Shown here: piece by piece, positions 41,058-49,707 of the stretch
Numbering within the stretch: position 1 is the first letter of the stretch
Layout of the letters: each line of letters opens with the position of its first letter
Assembly: GCF_007677725.1 (NCBI RefSeq)
Contig: NZ_VEDF01000011.1
Coordinates: forward strand, 1 to 64,000
DNA length: 64,000 nt
Reading direction: 5' to 3'
From: Pseudomonas sp. URMO17WK12:I11
Lineage (GTDB): Bacteria > Pseudomonadota > Gammaproteobacteria > Pseudomonadales > Pseudomonadaceae
Made by a program: the position numbers and the translations under genes
The notes under the pieces: model-generated
The model's database searches: none
What the model was told of the DNA's origin: nothing
The model's input: only the letters and a program-made list of their open reading frames with translations

Positions 41058-42221
41058 ATGATGACTGCGCAAACTTTCGCCTCCAAAAACCTTGATATAG
41101 AAGTCCTTCGAGCGTGCGCCATTACAATCACGGTAGTAGCCCATCTAGGGGTGCTACATCCTTCATGGTACAGCTGGTCGAATTACTTTTGGCTAGGCGG
41201 GGGCGTCGATCTATTTTTTGCCATATCAGGTCTATTGATAACCGGCACACTCCTCAAAGCCTGCTCGCAAGGCGCCTCTTTTTGCGCCATCGCAGGGCCA
41301 TTCTGGGTGCGTCGAATATTCCGGCTGTGGCCTGCTGCATTGTTTTGGTCAAGTCTCACGCTGGGCATCACATACAGTGTGCCTCTGTCGGAAACATTCG
41401 CTCCCGCCACCGCGGTCTTTGACTCGTGGTTGTACGGAGCCCTTAACTTGCAAAACATCCACATCTGGCTAGTGGGCAGCTCAGGCGCGCCTCCCACGCC
41501 GCTGTGGCACTACTGGAGTTTATCGCTCGAAGAGCAATTTTATGTGCTATTGCCTATTGCACTTGCGTTGATCAGCAATAAGAAACTCCTCATACTTCCC
41601 GCACTGGCTTTGGCACTTTTACAATCATTTCATCTACGCCCCTGGGGTTCGCTTCTGTGGTTCATTCGCAGCGATGCGTTATTGTATGGGGTGATCATTG
41701 CGCTGCTTTGGCATTACTACGGGGCTCGCTTGATGTCGATATTCACGGCAGTGAACAGAGCCACGTTAAGCGCTGTTTTCTTGCTTAGCTTGCCCTTGCC
41801 TGTTGTTTTAGCGCAGCCAACCTGGTTCAAGTACTACATGGGTTTTGTCGCCCTCAGCGCTAGCTGGGCGGTTTTGGTAGCGTCGGCTAACCTCAACCTT
41901 AGCGGGCAAGCGCGCAGGCTACAGCGGATCGCCTTGTATGTAGGTGCCAGATCGTACTCGATTTACTTAGTGCATAATCCGGTTCTCGCATTCACGAGAG
42001 AGGCTTTCCTCGCCAGGGGCACCATTGACCTGACATCGTCAACCGCTCAGTGCGTTTCACTTCTGATAGCGCTTTCAGTGACGCTTCTGCTTGCCGATCT
42101 TTCCTATCGCATGATCGAAACACCGCTCAGAACCTACGGCACCGCGCTGTCTAGAGCCATGGCTCACAGACCATCCCCCAATTCCAACTCTGCGGGTCCT
42201 CAGCTAGGTAATCATCGCTGA
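41058..42221 (+). CDS. acyltransferase 3 family protein, possible O-antigen acetylase
   Basis: The 387-residue membrane protein has about ten helices and the acyltransferase-3 hallmarks: DIEVLRACAITITVVAHLG (catalytic His after the first helix), GGVDLFFAISGLLITG, and RRIFRLWPAALFW. These OafA/WbpC-like enzymes O-acetylate surface sugars. Codon use is more A/T-rich than in its neighbours, and it sits at the edge of the O-antigen locus, both suggesting horizontal gain with that locus. The first of two consecutive ATG codons is used. No C-terminal SGNH domain is present. Confidence 0.88.
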   Translation: MMTAQTFASKNLDIEVLRACAITITVVAHLGVLHPSWYSWSNYFWLGGGVDLFFAISGLLITGTLLKACSQGASFCAIAGPFWVRRIFRLWPAALFWSSLTLGITYSVPLSETFAPATAVFDSWLYGALNLQNIHIWLVGSSGAPPTPLWHYWSLSLEEQFYVLLPIALALISNKKLLILPALALALLQSFHLRPWGSLLWFIRSDALLYGVIIALLWHYYGARLMSIFTAVNRATLSAVFLLSLPLPVVLAQPTWFKYYMGFVALSASWAVLVASANLNLSGQARRLQRIALYVGARSYSIYLVHNPVLAFTREAFLARGTIDLTSSTAQCVSLLIALSVTLLLADLSYRMIETPLRTYGTALSRAMAHRPSPNSNSAGPQLGNHR

Positions 42222-42387
42222 GGTTTGACGAAGTGGGCCATGTTATCTGATCAAACGCAGCGGCGAAGAATGCGCAAACTCAACGTCGATACCTGACTAG
42301 AGCGACTGCGATAGCCTTGTTTGAACCAAATGACTGAGTGGCTGATCACATCTATATATGCGGCAACGTAAAGAAAGGAGATGCGAC

Positions 42388-42555
42388 ATGCCTTGGTATG
42401 CCTGGCTAATACTCGTCGTAGCGATAGGGTCGATCGTGGGCGGGCTGATGATGCTGCGCGATACGGCGAAGAAATTGCCACTGACTGAAGAGCAACTGCG
42501 CAAAGTGCGCGAGCGCAATGCTGAGGCGGATGCCAAGGACGCGCAGGATCGCTAG
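42388..42555 (+). CDS. DUF2897 small membrane protein
   Basis: The 55-residue protein has one N-terminal helix (PWYAWLILVVAIGSIVGGLMML) and a charged cytoplasmic tail (LPLTEEQLRKVRERNAEADAKD). This is the DUF2897 pattern. AAGGAG 7 bases before the ATG at 42388 fixes the start over the earlier in-frame ATG at 42358. Function unknown. It converges on the ComEA-like gene. Confidence 0.83.
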   Translation: MPWYAWLILVVAIGSIVGGLMMLRDTAKKLPLTEEQLRKVRERNAEADAKDAQDR

Positions 42556-42605
42556 CCCTGTTCAAACGGTACCGGGGTTGTTTGAGCCAACCCCGGTCAC
42601 CTCCC

Positions 42606-42938
42606 CTAGTCGACCATGAGCTTGCCGCGGTTGCGTTCGAGCAACGCGCTACCAATGCCCTTGATCTCCAGCAGTTCGTCTACCGATGCAAAAGGGCCAT
42701 TGGCGTCACGATAGGCAACGATGGATTCTGCCTTTGCCTTACCAATCCCAGTGAGTTCTTTCTGCAAGGTCAAGGCGTCTGCGGTATTCAGGTTGAGCGT
42801 CGCGGACTGGCTTTGAACTTGACTAACGATCGGCACCGGTTCGGCCACTGGAGCGGTCGAAGCTGGGGCAGCGCTGAGTGAGAATGAAAGGCCAGCGAAC
42901 AGTGGCAGCAGCAGGTAGCTAAGGACGTTGTTTCGCAT
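42606..42938 (-). CDS. ComEA-family helix-hairpin-helix protein
   Basis: The 110-residue exported protein has a signal peptide (about 1-23, ending LSAAP), a Ser/Pro/Ala/Val linker and a C-terminal double helix-hairpin-helix (LNLNTADALTLQKELTGIGKAKAESI and FASVDELLEIKGIGSALLERN). In competent bacteria ComEA binds incoming DNA in the periplasm. In pseudomonads this short form sits next to wbpM, as here, without other competence genes in view. The ATG at 42938 has GGAGTGCCC upstream. Confidence 0.92.
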   Translation of the reverse strand: MRNNVLSYLLLPLFAGLSFSLSAAPASTAPVAEPVPIVSQVQSQSATLNLNTADALTLQKELTGIGKAKAESIVAYRDANGPFASVDELLEIKGIGSALLERNRGKLMVD

Positions 42939-43122
42939 GAGGGCACTCCTGTGAGTTAGGTTAAGCGCAGCGGACTCCATGGCTGCGCATTCAAACTAAC
43001 CTCTCACCTGCGATTATCCCAGCATGATTTCAACGGGAATGGTTACCAAATTAGACGTCACCGTATGTTGCGCACGCGCTGTGGGAATGCCCCCACGGCG
43101 CATGTGCACTTGTCCTTCTGCA

Positions 43123-44013
43123 TCAGAAGATAGTGTCGCGTAGCACTCGTTGCAGATACTGGCCATAGCCATTCTTGGTCATGGGTGCTGCGAGCTTCTG
43201 TAACTGCTCGGCATCGATCCAGCGCTGACGATACGCCACCTCCTCGGGACAGGCGACCTTCAGGCCCTGCCTCCGCTCGATGGTCGCGATGTAGCCGCTG
43301 GCTTCAAGTAGCGAGTCATGGGTGCCGGTGTCCAGCCAGGCGTATCCACGCCCCATGACTTCAACGGAAAGCTGGTCACGCTCGAGGTACAGGCGATTGA
43401 GGTCGGTGATCTCCAGCTCGCCGCGAGACGAGGGTTTGAGGCCCTTGGCCATCTCGATCACATCTTGGTCATAGAAATACAGGCCGGTGACCGCATAGTT
43501 GGACTTGGGCTTGAGGGGCTTTTCCTCCAAGCTAATTGCCCTGCCACTGCTGTCAAACTCGACCACCCCATAGCGCTCTGGGTCGGTCACATGATAGGCG
43601 AATACGCTCGCACCCTCATTGCGACCCATGGCATCGAGCAGCAGCGATTGGAAGTCATGGCCGTAGTAGATGTTGTCACCCAGTACCAGCGCCGATCGGT
43701 CGTTCCCGATGAAGTCTTCACCGATGATGAAAGCCTGGGCCAGTCCATCAGGTGTCGGCTGTACCGCATAGGTGATGTTGATACCCCATTTGTGGCCATC
43801 GCCCAGTAATTGCTCGAAGCGCGGCGTGTCCTGGGGGGTGGAGATGATCAGAATGTCGCGGATGCCCGCCAGCATGAGGGTGGTCAGCGGGTAGTAGATC
43901 ATCGGCTTGTCGTAGACGGGCAGCAGCTGCTTGGAAATTGCCAAGGTGGCCGGATGCAAGCGGGTGCCGGAGCCCCCCGCAAGGATGATGCCTTTTCGAT
44001 TCAGCATGGTCAT
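43123..44013 (-). CDS. rmlA: glucose-1-phosphate thymidylyltransferase
   Basis: The 296-residue enzyme makes dTDP-glucose from glucose-1-phosphate and dTTP. It shows the nucleotidyl motif GIILAGGSGTRLHP near 9, then KQLLPVYDKPMIYYPL, VLGDNIYYGHDF near 110 and EEKPLKPKSNYAVTGLYFYD near 160. Length is that of the RmlA/RfbA group. It is the last gene of the minus-strand arm, 72 bases after rmlB. rmlC and rmlD do not follow. The start could be either of two Met codons two residues apart. Confidence 0.96.
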   Translation of the reverse strand: MTMLNRKGIILAGGSGTRLHPATLAISKQLLPVYDKPMIYYPLTTLMLAGIRDILIISTPQDTPRFEQLLGDGHKWGINITYAVQPTPDGLAQAFIIGEDFIGNDRSALVLGDNIYYGHDFQSLLLDAMGRNEGASVFAYHVTDPERYGVVEFDSSGRAISLEEKPLKPKSNYAVTGLYFYDQDVIEMAKGLKPSSRGELEITDLNRLYLERDQLSVEVMGRGYAWLDTGTHDSLLEASGYIATIERRQGLKVACPEEVAYRQRWIDAEQLQKLAAPMTKNGYGQYLQRVLRDTIF

Positions 44014-44085
44014 TGGGATAGAGAACCGTGGTGGATGGAGGGTGCGCAGCTTGCTAGCTCTTTGCTATCAATGAAAATTCTAGCA

Positions 44086-45153
44086 TCAGCCACGATCCTG
44101 GTAGTTTTTCTCGACCCAAGAGCGATAACTCCCGGACAACACAGCTTCTACCCACGGATTGTTATCGAGGTACCACGAGACTGTCTTGCGTATACCAGAT
44201 TCGAAGGTCTCAGCAGGTCTCCAACCCAATTCTCGTTCAAGTTTCCGGGCATCGATGGCGTAGCGGCGATCATGACCCGGACGATCACTCACATAGGTTA
44301 TCTGTTCCGCGTATGACTTCCTGTCCGCCCTGGGACGCAACGCGTCCAGCAACACACACACGTGGGTGACGATGTCAATGTTGGACATTTCGTTCCACCC
44401 ACCCACGTTATAAACCTCCCCTACCCGCCCGCCCTCGAGGACGCTGCGAATAGCGCTGCAGTGGTCTTTCACATAGAGCCAATCGCGAATCTGCTGACCG
44501 TCGCCGTAGATCGGCAGCGCTTTGCCTTGCAGTGCATTGACGATTATTAGTGGTATGAGCTTTTCTGGAAAATGCAGCGGGCCATAGTTGTTCGAACAAT
44601 TGGTGGTCAGTACTGGAAGTCCGTAAGTATGGTGGTAAGCCCTCACCAAATGGTCACTGGCTGCCTTGCTGGCCGAATAGGGGCTGTTAGGCTGATACCG
44701 GTGGTTTTCAGTGAAGGCGGGCTCGTCTGCCGTTAGCGAGCCGTATACTTCATCTGTCGAAACGTGCAAGAAGCGAAACAGCTCGCGCTTCGCCCCTTCC
44801 AGCGTCTGCCAGTACGCACGTACTGATTCGAGCAGTGAAAACGTACCGACCACATTGGTTTCAATGAACGCCTGAGGCCCATGAATGGAACGGTCCACAT
44901 GAGACTCTGCAGCAAAATTGAGCACGGCCCGCGGCTCATGCTTCGCCAGTAGCTGAGCAACGAGCGCCGAGTCGGCGATGTCTCCGCGCACGAAGACGTG
45001 CTGTGGATTGCCATCGAGGGTAGCCAGGCTCTGAAGATTTCCGGCGTAAGTGAGCTTGTCGAGATTGATGACCGTCTCAGGCGAGGCGCTGGTCCAATCG
45101 AGCACAAAATTCGCACCAATGAATCCGGCTCCGCCGGTAACCAGAATAGTCAT
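44086..45153 (-). CDS. rmlB: dTDP-glucose 4,6-dehydratase
   Basis: The 355-residue extended SDR converts dTDP-glucose to dTDP-4-keto-6-deoxyglucose. It has GGAGFIGANF near 8, catalytic Thr-Asp-Glu in VSTDEVYGSL, Tyr/Lys in YSASKAASDHLVRAY, and NCSNNYGPLHFPEKLIPL. About 240 non-coding bases separate it from wbpM upstream. With rmlA it gives only the first two steps towards dTDP-L-rhamnose or another dTDP-6-deoxyhexose. Confidence 0.96.
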   Translation of the reverse strand: MTILVTGGAGFIGANFVLDWTSASPETVINLDKLTYAGNLQSLATLDGNPQHVFVRGDIADSALVAQLLAKHEPRAVLNFAAESHVDRSIHGPQAFIETNVVGTFSLLESVRAYWQTLEGAKRELFRFLHVSTDEVYGSLTADEPAFTENHRYQPNSPYSASKAASDHLVRAYHHTYGLPVLTTNCSNNYGPLHFPEKLIPLIIVNALQGKALPIYGDGQQIRDWLYVKDHCSAIRSVLEGGRVGEVYNVGGWNEMSNIDIVTHVCVLLDALRPRADRKSYAEQITYVSDRPGHDRRYAIDARKLERELGWRPAETFESGIRKTVSWYLDNNPWVEAVLSGSYRSWVEKNYQDRG

Positions 45154-45394
45154 GAGTCAAGTCGTCCAAGGCAGGGCTAATGAGTGGCTGGCGATAGTGT
45201 AGACGCAATGGCGCGTGCATCCGAGCAACCTCGGGGCTGGGCAATGCAGCTTTTGCTGAAGTCGGCGTTTCAGTAACCTTAGTTGAAAGGTGAGGTGCTC
45301 AGGCCTGGTTATCCCGACGACCGATCGCACAGGGAAAGGGCAACACCGGCGGGAAGGGCTGAGCGCAAAGAGCAAGCGTCCAGCCCATGGCTTA

Positions 45395-47392
45395 TCAGGG
45401 CTCCAGCCGCCGCTGCTGGTAAATCCAATCCACAATCTCGCCTTCTGGGGCATAGCCGCTGACCGTTTCACGCAGCAGTTGCCTGACGCGGACGAAATCG
45501 TCGTTGGCGGCAGCTTCCAACAATGCTTGCAACGCGTCCTTGAGTTCATCCCACGGCAGATGGTCCTCGTTGGCGCTCATGATCATCGGGTGACCGGTCG
45601 CAAGAACGTTGTCACCGATCAACAGCTCCTCGTAGAGTTTTTCGCCAGGGCGCAAGCCAGTGAACTCGATGGCGATATCACCAACGGGATTACGCTCACT
45701 GCGAACGCTGAATCCCGACAGGTGGATCATCTTCTCGGCAAGTTCGACAATGCGCACCGGCTCGCCCATGTCGAGTACGAACACATCCCCGCCCTTACCC
45801 ATCGAGCCTGCTTGAATGACCAACTGTGCAGCCTCAGGAATGGTCATGAAATAACGGGTGATCTTAGGGTGGGTGACCGTCAACGGCCCACCCGCCTTTA
45901 TCTGTTTGTAGAACAGGGGAATGACGGAACCTGAGGAGCCCAACACATTGCCGAAGCGCACCATGGTGAAGCGCGTCTTGTTAACCTGCGATACGTTGCC
46001 GGCGTCCCCGAACAAAACCGGCGCCAGCTCCTGACTGAGCGCCTGAAGCGTCATTTCTGCCAGACGCTTGGTGCTGCCCATGACATTGGTGGGCCGTACG
46101 GCCTTGTCGGTTGAAATCAGCACAAAGTTGTCGACGCCCGCCTGCAGGGCTGCCTGCGCCGTGTGCAAGGTGCCGATGACATTGTTGAGCAGTCCCTCGG
46201 TGATGTTGTGTTCCACCATAGGCACATGTTTGTATGCCGCAGCGTGGTACACCGTATCGACGCGCCAGGTCTTCATGATGTCTAGTAACTGCGCCTGATT
46301 GCGTACCGAGCCCAGGATGGGCACCACACACACTGACAGCGACTCGATCCGGACCTTCTGTTCAAGCTCTGAAAGGATGCTGTAGAGGTTGAATTCGCTG
46401 TGATCGAAAAGCAATAAGGTCTTGGGCGCCTGACGCAGAATCTGCCTGCACAGTTCCGAGCCAATCGAGCCCCCGGCACCGGTTACCAATACCGTCTGGC
46501 CTACGATGCAGCGCTCGAGCAGGTCGCTCTGAGCTGGCACGGCATCGCGCCCGAGCAAGTCGGCAATGTCGACCTCCTGGATGTCGTCGACCTTGACCTT
46601 TCCGCTGGCCAGGTCCATGAACCCCGGGATGGTGCGTACGTGGAGCGGAAAACGTTCCAGATAATTCAGGATCTCTCGGCGGCGTGTGCGAGTGGAGGAT
46701 GGAATGGCCAGCAGAATCTCCTGGACATCCGTATCTTCGATCATCCGCTGTAGCTGCTCGGGATGGTAGACCTGCAGCCCTGCAATCACCCGATCGGTCA
46801 GACTCGCGTCATCATCGATGAAAGCAACCGGACGCATCACTTTATCCATGCGCAAAGCGGCAACCAACTGGTTGCCCGCAGTGCCGGCACCATAGATGGC
46901 AACTTTAGGCAGCCCGTCATCACGACTGGCGAAGGGTACATGCTGCACGGCAGCAGTGAACCAGCCGCCGAGGAAGTACTGACGCATCGCCAGACGCAAG
47001 CCGCCAATCAGAATCAGGCTCAGCCACCAATAGTTGAACGTGATCGAGCGTGGCACGACATTTTCGTGATTACTGGACCAGTAGATGATGAATCCAAGTA
47101 TCAATGCCGAGAGCGTCACGGCTTTGATAATGGCAACAAGCGCGTCGTTACCGAAATAGCGCATCACCGCACGATAAAGGCCGAAACGGATAAACAATGG
47201 AATCGACACCAGGGGCGCACACAAGAACAGCCATGTGTGATCGGTGAGCGGATTCGCCAGATCGTCGATACCCAGGCGCACTACGAATGCAAGCCACAAG
47301 GCCGCCCATATGAGGACGATGTCCGTCATTACCTGCAGCAGACGTTTATGTCGCCGCGGCAGAGCCAGCAGTTTAGTACGCACCTTTTCCAT
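45395..47392 (-). CDS. wbpM: WbpM-type UDP-GlcNAc 4,6-dehydratase
   Basis: The 665-residue membrane protein has four N-terminal helices (about 15-130), a first Rossmann-like domain (IYGAGTAGNQLV) and a C-terminal SDR domain (VTGAGGSIGSELCRQ near 300). The catalytic Tyr of SDRs is replaced by Met (NVMGSTK), the altered Ser-Met-Lys triad known for WbpM. It makes UDP-4-keto-6-deoxy-GlcNAc, the precursor of UDP-D-FucNAc/QuiNAc. It lies 42 bases after the wbpL-like gene. Confidence 0.95.
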   Translation of the reverse strand: MEKVRTKLLALPRRHKRLLQVMTDIVLIWAALWLAFVVRLGIDDLANPLTDHTWLFLCAPLVSIPLFIRFGLYRAVMRYFGNDALVAIIKAVTLSALILGFIIYWSSNHENVVPRSITFNYWWLSLILIGGLRLAMRQYFLGGWFTAAVQHVPFASRDDGLPKVAIYGAGTAGNQLVAALRMDKVMRPVAFIDDDASLTDRVIAGLQVYHPEQLQRMIEDTDVQEILLAIPSSTRTRRREILNYLERFPLHVRTIPGFMDLASGKVKVDDIQEVDIADLLGRDAVPAQSDLLERCIVGQTVLVTGAGGSIGSELCRQILRQAPKTLLLFDHSEFNLYSILSELEQKVRIESLSVCVVPILGSVRNQAQLLDIMKTWRVDTVYHAAAYKHVPMVEHNITEGLLNNVIGTLHTAQAALQAGVDNFVLISTDKAVRPTNVMGSTKRLAEMTLQALSQELAPVLFGDAGNVSQVNKTRFTMVRFGNVLGSSGSVIPLFYKQIKAGGPLTVTHPKITRYFMTIPEAAQLVIQAGSMGKGGDVFVLDMGEPVRIVELAEKMIHLSGFSVRSERNPVGDIAIEFTGLRPGEKLYEELLIGDNVLATGHPMIMSANEDHLPWDELKDALQALLEAAANDDFVRVRQLLRETVSGYAPEGEIVDWIYQQRRLEP

Positions 47393-47434
47393 AACTCCTC
47401 TAGAAACCTTCCTATCCTTGACAGCTTGAGCCCT

Positions 47435-48460
47435 TCAACCTTGATGAGGTTGCTCAAGCGTCCCTGCACGGTACCGCACCGCCAGCGCAACCAAAGGAAC
47501 GTAGGCCACCAACAGCCCAACGGCGCCGTCAAGACCAAACTCTAAAACACATACCGCGATCGGCAGAAGCCAGAACAAATTGATGCCCATCACCGCAAGC
47601 GTCACGGGCAAATGCCTGCCGTATTCACGGGCAGCAAATTGGTAAGCATGGCTGCGATGCGCCTCATAAACCCGGTCGCCGCGCATCACTCGCCTGATCA
47701 GCGTATAGGTCGCATCAACGATGAAAACGCCCAGCAATATCAGCCAGCACCAGAACAATGTCGGCGACAGCCAGGCAGCTTGCAGCGACAAGCCGCCCAG
47801 AACGATCCCCAGGAAACCGCTGCCAGCATCCCCCATGAATATCTTGGCCGGTGGAAAGTTCCAAAAAAGAAAGCCACCGACAGCGGCTGCCAGCAGCAGT
47901 GGCAACGCGGTAAAGGCGTGAAGACCTGCCAGCACGTAGAGGAGCGCCGCACCTAGACAGACTGTGATCGCCTCCACACTGGCAATGCCGTCGATGCCAT
48001 CCATGAAGTTATAGAGGTTGAGCAGCCAGACCAGATAAACGGCAGCGAGCAGGCCGCCAAGCCAGCCAAGATCCACTTGCCAGCCGAACACGGTCAATGG
48101 GGCCAAGCCGCCTAGCCATACCAGCATCCACCCAGCGGCGACGAAGTGCCCCAGTAGCCGCCAGCGAGCGGCGATGTGGCCATGGTCGTCCATGAAGCCG
48201 ATGACCGCGATCAACGACCCTGCACCACCTAACGCCACCAAGGCATCGATTTGCGACGTGCCGGTCAGCATGAAGCCGAAAAGTGCTAGCAGGAAGGACA
48301 GCACGATCGCGACCCCTCCCCCTCGCGGCGTAGGAACAGTATGCGAACTCCTAGCATTCGGAACATCCATCACACTGCGCTCAAGGGCGTAACGGCGTAG
48401 CCCTGCAGTCATCAACCAAGAACAAGCCAATACGATGGGTACCGACAACAAAAGCATCAT
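47435..48460 (-). CDS. wbpL: WbpL-type initiating glycosyl-1-phosphate transferase
   Basis: The 341-residue, roughly 11-helix protein belongs to the MraY/WecA/WbpL group that loads the first sugar phosphate on undecaprenyl phosphate. It has SSHTVPTPRGGGVAI near 38, NLYNFMDGIDGIASVEA near 150, KIFMGDAGSGFLG near 208 and the basic loop EAHRSHAYQFAAR near 268. WbpL uses UDP-D-FucNAc or UDP-D-QuiNAc, which fits the WbpM and reductase neighbours. Its start overlaps the upstream reductase stop by 4 bases. Confidence 0.94.
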   Translation of the reverse strand: MMLLLSVPIVLACSWLMTAGLRRYALERSVMDVPNARSSHTVPTPRGGGVAIVLSFLLALFGFMLTGTSQIDALVALGGAGSLIAVIGFMDDHGHIAARWRLLGHFVAAGWMLVWLGGLAPLTVFGWQVDLGWLGGLLAAVYLVWLLNLYNFMDGIDGIASVEAITVCLGAALLYVLAGLHAFTALPLLLAAAVGGFLFWNFPPAKIFMGDAGSGFLGIVLGGLSLQAAWLSPTLFWCWLILLGVFIVDATYTLIRRVMRGDRVYEAHRSHAYQFAAREYGRHLPVTLAVMGINLFWLLPIAVCVLEFGLDGAVGLLVAYVPLVALAVRYRAGTLEQPHQG

Positions 48461-49419
48461 TTTCTAACATCTTCCTGATAAGACCTAGCTGTTGCGCGCA
48501 GTGCATCATCAACCCCTAGAGGTGGCTGCCATCCGAGACGCTCTTGCGTGCTACTTATATCTACCTGCAAGGAGCCGCACAATCTGCGAGAAAGGGCACC
48601 TTTACCCAGAAGCTTGGCGCCAGCATCTAGCATCCAAGACGGTATTGGAAGCAGTCGAGCGGGTTTATTCAATGCACTGGCCATCCGCTGCAGCAGATCT
48701 GGTGTCGAAAGGTCGTCCCCATCGCTGACCAGAAAGACCTGACCGGCTGCAGCCGGGTGATCAACGCATGTGACGATCAAGTCGACTAGATTACCCAGTG
48801 CGACGAGGCTACGCTTGTTGCGGATGGCAGCGAAAGGCAAGGGGACGCCTCGATCAAGCCAACGCATCATGTTGAGGAAATTAGCCCTCACACCGGGCCC
48901 ATACACGAGAACTGGCCGAATGATCACGATTTCCATGCCAGTCGCAGCGCCGTGCGCCAGTAGTCCCCTCTCAGCCTCCAGCTTGGAGATTCCATAGGGA
49001 TCGATAGGCTTGGGCTCGTCATCTGACCTATAAGGACGACCAGGCTGGGTTTCTTCACCATTGACCTTGATCGAGCTCACAAAAATGAAACGCCGTGCGC
49101 CTGCATCGCTAGCCGCGCGCGCTAACGCTAGCGTGCCGTCGACATTGACTCGACGGAACTCTGCGAGTGGATCGGCTGACTTGTCAGACATAATGTGAAC
49201 ACGCGAAGCGCAATGCACCACGACGTCAGGTCGATGAACTGCAAACTGGGCAGATTGATCATCAGTGAGATCATGAATGGGGTAGCTCAGCACGCCATCC
49301 GGCATGGCACGCATAGGTGTACGCAGCGGAATAATGACCGCTAGATCTGCAGTACTGCTAAGCACCTGTAAAACCGCTCGCCCGACAAATCCGGATGCAC
49401 CAGTGAGAATAATTCGCAT
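48457..49419 (-). CDS. WbpV/WbpK-type NAD-dependent nucleotide-sugar reductase/epimerase
   Basis: This 320-residue extended SDR has GASGFVGRAVLQ near 8, Ser in FVSSIKVNGEET near 125 and Tyr/Lys in IDPYGISKLEAERG near 150. The order reductase, wbpL, wbpM equals P. aeruginosa wbpK-wbpL-wbpM (O5) or wbpV-wbpL-wbpM (O6). The enzyme there reduces the WbpM product to UDP-D-FucNAc or UDP-D-QuiNAc. Which 4-epimer is made here cannot be told. About 290 non-coding bases separate it from the divergent flippase gene. Confidence 0.87.
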   Translation of the reverse strand: MRIILTGASGFVGRAVLQVLSSTADLAVIIPLRTPMRAMPDGVLSYPIHDLTDDQSAQFAVHRPDVVVHCASRVHIMSDKSADPLAEFRRVNVDGTLALARAASDAGARRFIFVSSIKVNGEETQPGRPYRSDDEPKPIDPYGISKLEAERGLLAHGAATGMEIVIIRPVLVYGPGVRANFLNMMRWLDRGVPLPFAAIRNKRSLVALGNLVDLIVTCVDHPAAAGQVFLVSDGDDLSTPDLLQRMASALNKPARLLPIPSWMLDAGAKLLGKGALSRRLCGSLQVDISSTQERLGWQPPLGVDDALRATARSYQEDVRK

Positions 49420-49707
49420 TTTTGCCTTAGCGTTTATGGTGATAGGCGCGCTGTGTCTACCAGTTCAGCTCATAAGCCAGACTTGACAGTCGCTCGACGT
49501 GACGGAACACACCTAAAAAACAGGATGACTATCTGCTTCACGCCTGCTCTGAAACAGGGAGCAGGCATCGAGCAGACGGGTGAGGAATGATTGCAAAATC
49601 CTCGGCAGATATCAAAGCTACGCCGAGCATTGGGCCGCTCTAGGATGGACAGCTTGAGTAAAACACAACAGAATCCCCGCCTACTCTCAGGTTAGCCGTC
49701 AGAAATC

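Noticed and set aside
42606..42938. Natural competence locus around the ComEA-like gene
   Set aside because: No comEC, pil or DNA-processing gene is nearby. The short ComEA-like gene beside wbpM is a standing feature of pseudomonads.
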